Below, piece by piece: positions 23,681 to 36,344 of a stretch of 64,000 bases of DNA; within the stretch, counting starts at the first letter, position 1; every line of letters begins with the position of its first letter. Position numbers and translations under genes: made by a program. The notes under the pieces were generated by a model. The model worked only from the letters and a program-made list of their open reading frames with translations, did not search any database and was not told the origin of the DNA. This stretch comes from Clytia hemisphaerica (taxonomy: Eukaryota > Cnidaria > Hydrozoa > Leptothecata > Clytiidae): contig CACVBU010001148.1 of NCBI GenBank assembly GCA_902728285.1, forward strand, positions 749,730 to 813,729, written 5' to 3'.

Positions 23681-26311
23681 TCAAAGATCATCATCAAAAT
23701 CATCACTGCCCCATGAAAAATCTGAGAAAACATATTTAGCACTATCACTTTCTGAACCAGTAGATGAAGAACTATCATCATGTTCAACAGTTGAATCCAC
23801 CTCTTTAAAATGTTTTACAATAATGTGAAAAACATCTTTTGCTGTAGGAAGCTCCATGTAAACTGACAAAATTTCTGTCAAACATTCTGGAGAGGAAATG
23901 AAGGGAAGATTGTAAACAATCTCTTCGATTACATCAATTGTTAAGCCAGTAGCAATTCCAGAAGGCACGGTACGGTTTTTTAAAGAGCTTTGATGAAAAT
24001 TGGTAAAGATTTCTTTAATGGTTTCTTCGTCCTCTGATGTTACATTTCTGATTGAGGGCAAAGAAGGAAGTGAAAGTGTGGTTTGTGTGCTGACAGTTTC
24101 AAAGGGAAAATTATCTGGACAGTCAGAACAATCACAAATTTTAGCACAATAAGAACAACAGTTATGTCCTGGAACAATTGATGGAACGACTTTGTTATTC
24201 TCATTAAATGGTGAAAACAATTCTTTCCTTAAACAAGAGGTGCTAGCATTTGAAACGTAATCTTTTATTTCTCGAGCCACATTTCTAAGACTTTGTGAGT
24301 AAGTGTAGAGGACAGCATGGCAGATGTTTTGAGTGTGTAGTACACACAGTAAATTGACTCAAATTTGTAACGATGATGTGATATTGTTCAAAGTTCAAAC
24401 TGAAAAGGTAAAAAAAACTTATGTTTAAATAATTGAAAAAATAATGAAAAAATGACAAAGTCTTAATTGACAAATGAATTTGAGGCTAATTGAAATTAAA
24501 ATACATGAAGAGAATTTAAGTCTGAGTAAATGAAATTTGTGAAAGAGAATCTAAGTCCAAAGTAAAGTTAAGTAAAAAAAATGATGAGAAAAATGAGTGA
24601 AATATTCTAAGTCCTAACTTAACCTAAGACACACCTAAAAAAAGCAAAACAAAATGGCTGACACACACAAAAACAAACATGAACCTACCAGGTGAGCCAA
24701 AGTTGAAAGCTGTGTGAAGTGTGTGTGTTGATACTTGAAATTGATTTGAAAAAGTTGTTGAAATTATTTGAAAAGTTTGAAAGTTGAAAAGTTGTTTAAT
24801 CCTTCCAGTCTGAATGCATAATTCTAATGCACATGAGGTGTGTTTGAAAAAATGATTTTTTTTATAAAGTATATGAAATTAATTAAAAAATACTTCTATT
24901 CCCTAGAGGTAATAAAAAAGTGATGTCATGAGACATAATTATTGATAATTGGCCTAATTAAATATATGATAAATTAGTTGAAACAAAAGGATAAGACACA
25001 TGGGACTGAAAAAAGGAGTGACAAACAAAAGACAAAAACCTGAAAAACACTGAGAAGGAGAGACTGAAAAAGGCACAGAATGAAAAGTAATTTTTTTTTG
25101 ATTTTCTAATAAATAAAATATATAGTGAACTGCCATTGCATTACAGAGTGTCACGGCCAGCACGACCTATCTGTTGGCAGTATTCTATAGTTGAGTTGGA
25201 TGGACCAAAGTGAAAAACGTAAGACAAGTTTTTACAATCGATACCACAACCAAGAGAGCTTGTAGCAAAAACAACACGGATGTTACCTTCATTCTTAGTT
25301 AGAGAGTTTAAAACTAATGCCTTGTTTGGATCAAGGGTATTTGAATGGTACATCCCAACCAAACAATTCTCTGGAGTCTTCTCAACATCATCAATGTATG
25401 CAAAGCCTTTCAATAAAAATCTAACTTGAGCATACAGCCAAAAAAGCAAGGATTGAGTCCGACAGTAAATCAATATTTTAGGACAAGATCTTCTATACTC
25501 CCTTAATTGATCAACAACCCATTGAAAACAGAGTGGGGATTTTTCTGGAAGGGAGACATGCGATAGACGTATATTAGGTCTGTCGCTACATGAATGAACA
25601 ATCTTCAGGTTCCGTAATTTACACGTTGCAATGATTAGTTCTGTGAAGTCGATGTTCACTGTAGCACTGAGAGCCAAAATTGGTACTTTTTCATTGCAAA
25701 ACGATCGGAGATCTCCAATTCGACTAAATGCCTCACGAAATATGTCTCCAGTTTCTGATGATGGTAGGCCCCAGGATTTTATGTGCTTCATCAACGACAA
25801 TAGCGAGAAGATTTTTTCGAAAAATTGTAGATGACAGCATATCCTTCCACTTCTTATCTTCGAGCCACATTTCTGGAGTGTCAATGATAATATTGAATCT
25901 CCCACTGGAGAGAGTGTTATATGTTGAAGTCGCTAGAGAAGATGCCTTTAAATTCAAAGGACTCAATTCATTAGCTGAAGAAACCTGGTCATTGATTAGG
26001 GCTCTGAGAGGAGAAATAACAATTGCAATCCCATTGCTGGATCTATTTGGTAGCATGGAGCAAACTGAAGGAAGCAGCTGGTAAATTAAGGACTTTCCGT
26101 ATCCTGTAGGTAAAATAGCCAAAGTGTCTCTTCCTCGTAAGATGTGGTCAATGGCTTCAAATTGTTTTGGCTTAAAAGAGTAATGATCTCCCAATTTTTT
26201 TATGCATTGGTCAACAACTTCGGCATATAAATTGGCCATCTCCCTTTCAAGTTTTACATTCGAGTAAATATTTTTTTCTTCACTATTAATGAGAGCAGAA
26301 AAATCATTCAC
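23681..26311 (-). pseudogene. RecQ-like ATP-dependent DNA helicase
   Basis: The first exon runs 26311 to 25145 and starts at ATG (MNDFSALINSEE). It shows F-KPKQFEAIDHILRGRDTL (Q motif area), the Walker A variant LPTGYGKSLIYQLLP, IVISPLRALINDQ (motif Ia), VVDEAH (Walker B), ILALSATV (motif III), RPNIRL (motif IV), VFATSSLGCGIDC (motif V) and YCQQIGRAGRD (motif VI). The C-terminal exon (about 24330-23681) carries the zinc-binding CCSYCAKICDCSDC and an acidic Ser-rich tail. RecQ enzymes unwind DNA 3'-5'; this short multi-copy type is common in cnidarian genomes. Just after DEAH the frame changes near the T run at 25777-25780 (minus-strand AAAA), so the copy is disrupted or mis-assembled. The donor at 25144 (GTAATG) is clear; the acceptor near 24330-24405 is not. 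Confidence 0.85.
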
Positions 26312-26597
26312 ATTTTAGTGGTAATCAATGTGTAGATCCTCTATATATACATTTAGTTTAATTGTTCTTTCTTTGTTAATTTGTTTTGTTTTTTCCCGTT
26401 ACAGTAGGTATTTAAAAATAATTTTGAACTCAAATTTTCAAAAATCAATTTTATAAGTAAGAAGTATGTAATTTTTTAACATTTATTAGCTGATGATTCG
26501 TGAAAGGTGAAACTGACAGTTCTAAATTGATTTATTTTTCTCAAATCATATGATCCTCTATACATAATGCTGTTTAGCAAGGCTGGAAAACTTGATC
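26312..26597. promoter_or_regulatory. Upstream region of the RecQ-like gene
   Basis: A gene-free stretch 5' of the helicase start, ending at the left inverted end of the next segment. CTATATATACATTTAG near 26341 could act as a TATA element read on either strand, but there is no direct evidence. Confidence 0.2.
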
Positions 26598-26631
26598 ACA
26601 CGGCGGCAACTTTGTGCGATTTTTCTCCCAC

Positions 26632-27597
26632 GCGAGCGTCATATTTTGCGGGGAACGAAGAACGATTGCGGTAAACATTTGCTTTTCTTGCAGTCAGAGT
26701 AAGGGGGTTTTAAAATCATTTGATTAATGAATTAAGCACTATCTTTGTAGTTTTTTATGGATGAAAGTGCTCAAATATTGTTATATTTTCTAAAAATATA
26801 CACTTTTATGCCATTCTGGTAAGATTTTTTCTTTGTAGAAGGTACTTTATCTGAAATGTACAAAATATTCATCTACCATGCTAATTAAGAGCTATTTTCT
26901 ACACCTCAAAAGTACATGGCAACAGCTTTGTTTTGACTTCTGGTGGCTTCTCCTCATTTTAACTTTCTGGTTTCTTGAAAGAACTTGTTTTATGGAAATT
27001 ATTTCTTGAAAATGGTCCAAATTTTCACATTTTCAACTTTAAAGGCCTGTAGCGCCCCTTTAACTTGAAATTAAGGAAAATCAGAAAGTTAAAAGTTTTA
27101 TTTATCTATATGGAATAGTTTCTGAAAATTTCAAGCTCTAAGACCTCCTAGAAGTATGAGTTTAATTACCCTTTTTTTTCGGTGGTAAACTCACCCAGCT
27201 TCCAACAGCCATTTTCTTGAAATGTCGGCCATTATGAATCTTTGTTTTAGGTGTTTCTCTAGAAACCACAACAAAAAGTCAAACTTGGTTAGTGGTTAGC
27301 TGGACTTATTCTTGTACTTTTGTGAAGTAAAAGTGTAAAGTGACATTTATATTTCTTCTCGTTACGCACTAAGATTCCTTTAATATGGCACTATAGCGAA
27401 AAGCACCAGGACTGGGATAATTGAAAAAAAACTTCGGAAAGCTAGGCGGTTTCATCAGCAAACACATGATTTTCTCTAGCTACTTTTACAAGCAAACCCT
27501 TTTCATTCCCCCAGCGGCTACCTGCAGGAAAAATTGTGGAAAGATTCCGGAACAGGGACAAGATGAATCTTTTAGTGTGAAAATGGGAAGCTTATAA
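26632..27597. other. No gene recognised
   Basis: Inside the left end of the 13.6-kb segment, upstream of the C2H2/SAP gene. The first exon of that gene should lie here or further on, since the first exon found begins in mid-codon, but I could not identify it. Confidence 0.35.
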
Positions 27598-28025
27598 TAA
27601 CCAGACGGTATCAATCGAACAAATCAAAAGCCGAATCAATTGAACACAATTGAACACAATCGAATAATTGTGATTCAATTGTTGAACGCAATCGAATATT
27701 ACCTAGGATTTGCCTTTCGATTGCTTCAATCACGTTCGATTGTATTTGATTTACGTTTGATTGTATTCGATTACGTTCAATATTGATTCAATTGTATTGG
27801 ATTTAATTTGCTCTGTTGTACGGTACATAAGGCCTTTCGGTTGCACACCAAATATCAATTATAATGACAATCAAACTTGTCGAACATAATTGTACGAAGA
27901 TCAATCAAACCGGTCAACTATCAATCAATCAAATCAATCAAATACAATGCGACCGCGTTAGATTATGTTTGAATGGCTCAATTGCAATTTTTGTTCGAAG
28001 TTGTTCGATTGACACCGTCTGGTTA
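27598..28025. mobile_element. MITE with 26-bp inverted ends and CAATCGA repeats
   Basis: The left end reads TAACCAGACGGTATCAATCG and the right end, read inward, TAACCAGACGGTGTCAATCG. The 428-bp interior is filled with CAATCGA/TCGATTG motifs. Immediate flanks (CTTATAA and TAAGAATT) allow a 3-bp TAA duplication. No coding frame. Confidence 0.75.
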
Positions 28026-28371
28026 TAAGAATTCACGATACCAACCATCAACTCGTCATTCTTTATTCATCTGATTATAGCGTTAGCTATTGTACAGTAA
28101 TCAATATTCACAATTTTTCTGACCTTGATTTGCTATCGATTGGATGAATGTTTTTTATCAATCAATACCAGGCTGCATGCTTTACACGATACTTAAGGTA
28201 TCAATTGATAGTTCATCAAGAACGTTGTCTCATCAATAGACAATCAATGAATAATAGATAATAGCCGATATTGCAAGATAATCAAAAATTGCTCAAGCAG
28301 TATCAATTTTCACAAATTTTTCCTCAATTAGCTATGATTATAGATTTTCATTGATAACTGATCGATCAATT

Positions 28372-28500
28372 ACCGTCAACTGCTCTAACTTGGGATGAGT
28401 GGTCGCAACATGGGATGGAAATTCCGCTATATTTCATCGAACCTCCAAAGTCATTTAATTAACATAACCGCAAATATTTAAAAGTACTCCTATTCATCTT
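28372..28500 (+). mobile_element. Fragment of a MITE family (copy at 38734)
   Basis: ACCGTCAACTGCTCTAACTT, then the CATGGGA, CGAACCTCCAAAGTCATT and CGCAAAT blocks, match 38733-38850. The right end is missing, so this is a truncated copy. It ends just before the splice acceptor of the next exon at 28504. Confidence 0.65.
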
Positions 28501-28503
28501 CAG

Positions 28504-31500
28504 ATTATGTTCAAAGTCTCGTGCTTGTTCAAAACGTTATTCGCACACTGGAAAATGTGATAAGCAACGACCAATTGAGAATTCGTTTTGGGGCTCAAGG
28601 AATGATATCAAGGCGAAGTTGAAACGTGAGGTAGATGCTGAGTTTGAATCCACAAAAATTGATTTGTCAAAGATTAAAGATGAAAAAAAAAATACCGGTA
28701 TGCATACTCTAAAATGATTCATTAAGCTGTGTCCTTCTAAGTTTTTGGCTAGTTTGAAACAAGGGCCATAGGCACAGGGCACTGGGCATATACCAGACCA
28801 GAATAAATGTAAACAAACAAAGATACATCAATTTTGTAGACTGATGACCAACCAAATGTGCAAACCAAACGAATTCTACTTTCCTAAGTTATTATATAGA
28901 ATAATTTTTTTCTTTGCCTTCAATAGAACAGCTACCGAAAGATTGTATATGCTTATGCATAGTTTTGTTGCCCATCAAAGTTGGGTGGTACAATTTAAAA
29001 AAATGCTAAAACTCTTAAAAAGAAACGGTGGCACTGCACAGATCAGCCCCTGCTTATACATTATAAGAATCAAATCAATAAAATGCATTTTGGTTATAAG
29101 CTCTTGTAAAGTAAACAATAGATGGGGGAGAAGATGAACATACACTTTTTGGTATTTAAAATTGATTTGTCTTTATTCGTTTTCATTTTTTCCTGCTCTG
29201 GAGTTTATATGTCCTTGCCCCGTGACCCATGCTCTGTTCCCCATGACCTGTGTTACGATTAAGCCGCTTTAAATTTTTTTATCGGAAATGCGCCCCACCA
29301 CTATAACTAATGATTTCGATCCTTGTTCTAAATGAATTTATAAAAATCTAGGAAGGTTAAGCCTCCCACCTAGAAAAAAAATTATAAAATAATGATAATT
29401 TTGAAAATGCTGCAAAAACAAAACATTCTTTCCTAACTTGCTAATATTTTTTTTGCTTTTTAAAATTTTAGAAAATGAAAATGAACATTTGAAGAAGGAG
29501 CAAACAAACTTGAGAGAGAAAACAGAGACTCTTCGAAAAAAATACGAAAAGTTGGTTCTACTCTTGGAACAGAAAAATTATGCAGCAACAAAACGACAAA
29601 ATAATCCAACAAACGAGCAAATGATTACTGACGTTACCAGCTCTACAAGGTATCGTAGAAGAACAGAAACTAAGAACCTTTTGAGTTATGTACATGGTGG
29701 TGACGAGGCTGCGTTATTTGGTGCCTGGGATTTCTTAACATCTGTTGCAGGGCTTTCACAATTAGAAGGGTTGTTATTGAAATTCAAGAGAGGGAAGTTC
29801 ATTGAAAAACTGCATGGTAAATTTGATAAAGCAAAAGTTAACAGTGATGCTGGAATGAAAAAAGCTATTGCAACAAAATACCTATCGCATTTGTCACGCA
29901 GGAAATACAATTTTATTTGTTCGATTCAGAAACAAGCATTCAGTCAGGACGGTGATGGAAAAGTTTTGTCTCCTGTCTCCTATGGTGAATTCCAACTAGA
30001 TCTGAAAACGGCATACATATCGCACGGAAAAATAGAGAAATTCGTTAGGAACATTGACATTGGTGAAGTACATATTATGACAGGCTACTCTGGTGTTGCA
30101 CGTACGGTGTCAACCCTCACTACTATGATCTGTGACTTGCATCTTAAAGTACCGCAATTTAAACTTAGCCTTATTTGGTTCAACAAAATAGAGAACCATT
30201 TTATATTTGAGTTTTCTGACGATGGGGCCCCCGAGAGTAAAGATGTGACAATGTCCATTGGGTCACTAACTTTATGGAATTTTGGTGGTCGGATCCGAAG
30301 CCGTGAATTTCATTACCCCCTACATACACTTAGTGTTGAAGAGAAAGCTGAGATCTGCTCAAGTTTGTGGCAGCAACACTGCGATGAAATGCTATTGATA
30401 GAGAGCAATACCCTGACTATCGATGGTCAGGAAATAACAGTTGAGTTTCAACCATCTGCTGATCAGGCTTGGCAGATATGGGCTAACAACGTCCTTCCAG
30501 CATCAGCAACATACCCCTCCCCGTACGCTAACGTACACAAAGGAGATCTAAGGAAAATTGGTGGCGTTATTGGTAACGATTCATTTGCAACTTGGAAACC
30601 ACCAACCAAAGAGTCACGAGAGTTGGAAGTGAAAAAGTTAAACCAGTATTTAAAGAAAGTGCCAAATGGACTTTCAGAAAAAACCAAACATGATCACCAA
30701 CTCAAATTTATGGCGACAGAAGGAATCCGTCAACTAGGAGAACCCCGTATTGGTGTCTTCGCTAATCGTCAGCGCCCCGATCCTTTGCACTTAGAAATAA
30801 ACAGCTGGCAATATTTTCTCAATACTTTGTACCTTGAATCAGTTAGAAGAAACTTGTTTGATAAACTTGAATCTACGCTGATGTTACCAAAGTCTAAACA
30901 AGGATGTGGTCTCAAGACTGTTGCTAAGTCTTTAAGAGAGCATTTTGACTCGCAAGCAACCAGAATGAAATCTTTGTCCTTCCGTTTGATTGGATCACAA
31001 GCTATCTGCCTTGCTCAATACGGATATCGTTTAGTTGATTCATTGAAGAAAGATGGAGAAGATGAAGCTGAATCTCTCAACCGAATAGCACTATCTGAAT
31101 TGAATCATTTATTAAGAGACATTGGTTGTCAAATTAACAGAGTGAATGTCAATGAAAATGATTATCCAGATCATATTAAAAAGTTGTGCACGTATTACTT
31201 CAATATATATGCACTCTTTTTTCCAAGTCTATGTAATATTGCAATTTGGACCATGGGATATGTGGTACCTTTTCATGCAAAATTACTTTTCGAAACATAT
31301 CAAGTTGGATACGGTATCCTTACTATGCAAGGGAAGGAATCAAAACACTCTGCGATAAAGCTAGAATTAAAGCAATGCTCCAACAGATCAAACAATGAAG
31401 ATGAAAGCGGAAAATGGTACCAACTAATGCGCTCAAATTTCATCCGTAATTTTTACCTTCCATACCACATCCCTAATTTGAAATCTTCTTACAGCTCGCA

Positions 31501-31888
31501 CTATCAGTCACGTATTCCCAATTTTGGTGAAGACCATTGTTTATGCTCGCGTATTCTGGAAGAAAATGAAGAAATATGTGTTGTTTGTAAAAAGGGAATT
31601 GCTGTGATAGAGTGTGCAGAAGAAGGTGCATTTAGTGATAACATGCTGAATATATTGAAACCATTGATGTGTGACATATGTAAATGCCGATTTCCGGATA
31701 AACTTGCTTTAGAAGCTCATGAACAATCTGACCATAATACAGCTGAGTCAAACGATAATATTATCCCAGATGCCATGAATTTACAGCAGTTAAAGAACGA
31801 ACTGAAAAAGCGAAATTTATCTACCACTGGTAATAAAAGCATTTTAGTGAAGCGATTAGAAGGTCAACTTGCGTCTTTTAATCAGTAA
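28504..31888 (+). CDS. Coiled-coil, C2H2 and SAP domain protein, transposon-associated type
   Basis: Exon 28504-28697 is Cys/His-rich (LCSKSRACSKRYSHTGKCDK). It splices in phase (donor GTATGC at 28698) to exon 29472-31888, which runs to TAA. The encoded protein is about 870 residues. It has a coiled coil at the start of the second exon (ENEHLKKEQTNLREKTETLR), a long conserved body with YPSPYANVHKGDLRKIGG, RQLGEPRIGVFANRQRPDP and QGKESKHSAIK, a C2H2-like finger (CDICKCRFPDKLALEAHEQ) and a C-terminal SAP domain (MNLQQLKNELKKRNL). From memory the body is a multi-copy family in cnidarians. SAP and C2H2 domains imply DNA binding, and a transposase role is possible but unproven. The 816-codon second exon is unbroken, unlike its neighbours. 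The first exon begins in mid-codon, so at least one 5' exon is missing. Confidence 0.7.
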
Positions 31889-32710
31889 AAAGTACTTTCT
31901 ATTTTGTATGTATATGTGAAGAAATAAGTTTCAATGTCCTTATTCCAAAAAAGATTTTAATTTCTCTTATTTTTCAGGTAAAAATACCAATTCTTTTCAA
32001 AATTTTCAATAGAATAAATTCATTATACTTATTATTATTGTTATTATTATATTTACTATTATATATTACAGAGCCTAAGATTTAATCTATTTTATTTTCC
32101 AATATTTAGAATTAGTTTTGTATTTCAAATAAACTTAGTTCAACTACTTAGAAAATTTAGATTTTGATTAGGATATAGAAAATTAATTATCAAAATCTGA
32201 TTTTCAGATAATTTCTTTTTCGTGGAATTAATTTTCGAGAATTGACTGCTTAAAATTTTCTCAAATTGCAAGTTTCTTTCCGCAAAAATTTCTTTCCTTA
32301 AAGAAACTAGTTTATTCAATTTATTACAATAATTTTTGTTATGTGTTCAGATAAATTTCAGAAAAGTAAGTTTTTTTAGAATTTTTTATTATGACTGTCT
32401 TAGCTTTTAGGGCTGTTTCATTTTTCATAAACATCATTTTCAATGAGTCTTGTTGTTTTTTTTTACGCTTCTGACCAAGTATTTACTTCAATCGTTTGTT
32501 TGCATCCTTGGGTCTACCCATTGAGTGATCCATTTTCATAAATGTGAACATGAAATTTATTATGATAAGAAAGTTTGAGTTTGGCAAGAGTTCGCCGCAC
32601 CTTTTCACATTTTTCGTAAAAGACATAGGGATGACTTCTATTTCTGTATCAAATGTTTTTGTTAATAATTTAGAAAAACACTAACAAACCACCAAAAACT
32701 TTATCAAATA
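31889..32710. other. Intergenic, no gene recognised
   Basis: Very AT-rich spacer between the C2H2/SAP gene and the kinase gene, transcribed in the same direction. A TTATTATTATTGTTATTATTATA run lies near 32030. No exon, repeat boundary or RNA gene was identified. Confidence 0.4.
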
Positions 32711-34001
32711 ATGGAAAAAGAAAGACTTGGTCAACAGTACACTTTGAATGATGGAAAAAAGATCAGGTACCAAGCTAAATATTATCGCATCCTTACTGAC
32801 GATATTACCCCGATAATTGTAACTCTTTTCACTTTGACTGTAATGGTTAGTCTGAAATCACCTAATTTGTCACTTAGGTTTGATTGAAGGATTTGATTGG
32901 TAATAAAGTAAAATGGAAAAACTTTTTTTCTCCCCAGTCTTGGTTGATCGACCAATCCTGATTCTTTGATGTGCTGAGACTTTATTTTGTTTCTTTTTAA
33001 GGAAAACATATCGATCCAAGGAATCACGTACACGAAGGAACAAACGCAAAAGTGAGAAAGACAAGAGACTAGTGAAGGAACAAAAAGAGCGTGAAATTGA
33101 GAAGAAGAATGAAAACGAAGCAAAGATAATGCGTTTGGAACGAGAAAACCGAATTTTAAAAGTTGCACTTAAAAAAAGTCAATCCTGCAAAAAACAACCA
33201 GGTGTTCTTTCGAAGTTCAGCGCAACGGATCTTAAAATGTTTGGAAACAAAAGTTTATCCGTCGTAACTAAACTGAAACACAAGTTAAGAAAATTTGAAT
33301 TATGTGACCTTATTTTGAAGGAGGAGATCGCCTCTGGAGTGTTCGGGGTCGTGAAGAAAGGATTCATCAAGAGTACCCAACAAGCTGTTGCGGTAAAAGA
33401 GCTTTCTGAAAAGTCAGATCGTGCTTTAATGTTGGCCGAAGCTTCTTTAGCCATGGAAATGTCGGGATCCAAATGGTTCCCCTATTTGTTTGGGATAGTC
33501 GAGCCGAAAAAGCTATTGTTCGAGTTTGTAGATGGCCAAACGTTGCGAGAAATTGTTAAACATGGTTTGGGGTTGAATAATTGGCACAATATCTGTTTGG
33601 AATTGATTAGGGGACTACACGCACTTCACACGAGAGGTTTCCTGCACAACGATTTGCATATTGGTAACGTCATGATTAGAAGTGGTTTATATGTTAAAAT
33701 CATTGATTTTGGAAAGTGTACATCCATTGAAGATCCCGTTGTGTACTCTATTAAACGTGGAAGTGACAGGCATAAACGTTACAACGTATTACATCGCCAC
33801 TTAGCGCACGAGCTTCGCAACGTCCCGGGTTCTAGTGTATCTGTTGCAAGTGATATATACTCACTTGGTTATCTTTTTGATACTATTTCGGATTATGTTA
33901 AAAGTCCGCATTTGGGTTTATTATCAACTCAAATGATTAATTTGAAACCAGAAGAACGACCGAGTCTTCCATCTGTTCTACTTCAATTAAGCAAGTTCTA
34001 G
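32711..34001 (+). CDS. Two-exon protein kinase
   Basis: Exon 32711-32766 (MEKERLGQQYTLNDGKKI, donor GTACCA) splices in phase to 33002-34001, giving about 351 residues. A basic linker and charged helix (about residues 20-80, possibly coiled coil) precede the kinase domain. Visible motifs are the glycine-rich loop SGVFGVV (about 130), VAVKEL with the ATP-binding lysine (about 151), a catalytic loop LHNDLHIGNVMI (D about 236, N about 241) and IDFGK (about 254). The usual HRD is HND, as in a kinase group expanded in sponges and cnidarians. SDIYSLGYLFD is the subdomain IX aspartate region. The domain looks complete, so catalysis is plausible. The substrate is unknown. Confidence 0.85.
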
Positions 34002-34127
34002 TTGTTGGATTTATTTTAGGTTCTTTTTATGTTTTCTATTTTTTTCCTATTTTTTCCTATTTTTATGCTTTCGGACCAACAAAATAAAACATGCACTTGA
34101 ATTCTCGTTGCCTCAAAAATATTATTT

Positions 34128-34243
34128 TAATTACTTTTACAACATTTTTTGTCACTTGTCTAGTTCGACATTTCAGATGGCTTGGAACTAGCAGAATGAC
34201 TGCCTTTTCGGAAGGCGTGTCTTGACGAAAGTTGTAACGTGAT
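34128..34243 (+). repeat. Direct repeat copy 1 (about 115 bp)
   Basis: Contains GTCACTTGTCTAGTTCGACA, GAACTAGCAGAATGACTG and a small hairpin GCCTTTTCGGAAGGC. Nearly identical to 34743-34857, about 610 bases downstream in the same orientation. The function is unknown. Confidence 0.75.
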
Positions 34244-34742
34244 TAAAAGTATCTGTCACGATTTATTCACCATTGTGTTTCTGTAGCCAAAAAACCTGAC
34301 TCTCACAAATCGTTTGCTATCTTTTTGATAAGTTTGTTAGATGATTGCTTCTACAAAAGGTTTGAATACCAGGAAGCACATCGCACATATTTCTGTGCTG
34401 GCCTTTTTATTAGTTTAGAAATTTCGAAAAAGTTATTATCTAACTTTTGGGAATTGGTTCTGACGCTTCAAAACTCAAAACGAAAATAAAATTTTAGGGT
34501 TGAATAGAATTATATGTTTTTCAGAAAGAATTTTTGTAAATATGTGTCACTTCATGCTGTTGTGGGAGAAGGGTGCGGATGCGTACCAGCTAGGTCCTGG
34601 CTAATGTTTCTGTAGTCGTTATTTTTAATAATATAAAATAAAGAGTACGCATCTACATGTAATGCGAATGATTTGAAAATAAAAAAATGGAACTCTAAAA
34701 ATTGAGGAAAACAAATTCGCTTAGTCTTTAAGGAAATCCCAC

Positions 34743-34857
34743 TTATTTACTTTAACAACATTTTTGTCACTTGTCTAGTTCGACATTTCAGATGGCTCGG
34801 AACTAGCAGAATGACTGCCTTTTCGGAAGGCGTGTCTCGATGAAAGTTGTAACGTAA
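34743..34857 (+). repeat. Direct repeat copy 2 (about 115 bp)
   Basis: Second copy of the 34128 repeat, with a few substitutions (GGCTCGGAAC for GGCTTGGAAC, TCTCGATGAAAG for TCTTGACGAAAG). The hairpin GCCTTTTCGGAAGGC is unchanged. The pair may be solo termini of a short element or a local duplication. Confidence 0.75.
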
Positions 34858-34867
34858 ATGCCTTCTA

Positions 34868-36340
34868 TTTTCGAAAATAATATCTCCCTGTATCTCTGTT
34901 TTTCTTAAACTTTGGAGAAAAAAACCGACCCTTCTTCCACAATATAAAAAAAATCGACTATTTGTGTTTATCTTATTTAGCTTAAAGTTGCGTTTTTTAA
35001 ACAGAAAAATTTGTAATATTTCTGACTATTTCTGTATATTATTATGTTTTACTTTTCTTCAATGACGTTCTTCTATCATGATTGAATAAGAAAAAGATCG
35101 AGAGTTCATACTTTGTTGTTCCAGATTCGAGTTAATCAGACCCTTTTCGCGAAAATCTACAGAAACTTTCGCGAGGTCGCAAAATCGCGTAATTTAAGAC
35201 ATTTACTTTCGCGAATTTAACGAAAAAATTTATTTCGCGAGCATAAACGTTCGCGAATTGGGTGGTCAAAATGACAATTTTCACACCAAAAAGGCTTAAA
35301 AAGTTACAAATACTTCTTGAATTCGATTTAAACTGGTATTTTTGACTAATTAATAAGGCTTCGAAAGCATAAAAATGTAGACCCCAAATATTCATTTTCT
35401 GGATTCCAGTGTATAAATTAAGCACTTGTATTCCCATATTTGACATTATTCTCTTACTTAATAAGCGCCCAAACCAATTCTGCAATTCCGCAAAATCCCT
35501 TAAAATGGACCTATTCGCATTAATCTATTCCGCAAAACATAAAATTTTTTGGGGGTTGCTCGCATTAATTTATTCCGCATTAATTAATACTCGCATTAAT
35601 TTATTCCCTTAAGGTACTTCCCGTCCGAAAATGCCGGAAAACGTTTTTTGGCATTTTCTCGAGATCTCATTAGTTTTTTCTGATACTTTGCACAAGATGC
35701 ATAATAGGAATGTCCAACACATGGGCGAGTCCGAGTTTGGGAAAAAAAAATTCCGGCTGAAAATACCGTTTCCTATTTTACTTCCTTTACTATTTCCATT
35801 CATTCTGCTTGTTATTTTTCGCTCAAAAATTCTTATGAAGTTATCTTTGAAGGCGAGGTAAATTTAATTTTCTTTTACGGGTCAAGCTTCTCAAAAAGAG
35901 GTTCGGTCGCGGTCGGTGAAAAAAAATAAAATAAAAGAACACATTTTTTTGTAAGGCAAACAGGTTGCTAAGGCTCGCGCCATTTCGTAAAGCTTTTTAG
36001 ATATTCCAAGCATTGAGTTTTAAGCCCGAAGTGAAAAAAGGCGAATCTTTAACCCTTCTCAGGCAAGAGAAATTGAACCACTTATTTCCCTTCCTGAACG
36101 CGCCGGAATCACGACGACGGATTGTATCTAGTGGTTCCTTTGTTTTAGAGAACTATGCTTTTTGTTTTTGCTTTAGTTTCAATCCAGTGTTTGTATAAAA
36201 ACTGCGCGCGGGCGTCCAGGATGGGAAAAAAGTGATTTCTTTTCCCCATCTAAGAGTCTCGACTCTAGCCTTTCGAGCTAGAACTCAATGGCGATTCCAA
36301 GCATGGCAAACAAGAGCCCCTGACCCAATAAGCATAAATA
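34868..36340. other. No gene recognised
   Basis: A stretch of TTCGCG and CGCATTAATTTATTCC phrases (35130-35620) resembles termini of a small-element family. AATTTATTCCCTTAAGGTA at about 35594 recurs at about 37618. No exon was supportable. Confidence 0.4.
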
Positions 36341-36344
36341 TGGT

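Noticed and set aside
26598-26631. The 34-bp ACACGGCGG sequence as a shared promoter
   Set aside because: It faces opposite ways relative to the nearest downstream genes at its two sites (RecQ and the 39.3-kb ORF), which fits inverted ends better than a common promoter.
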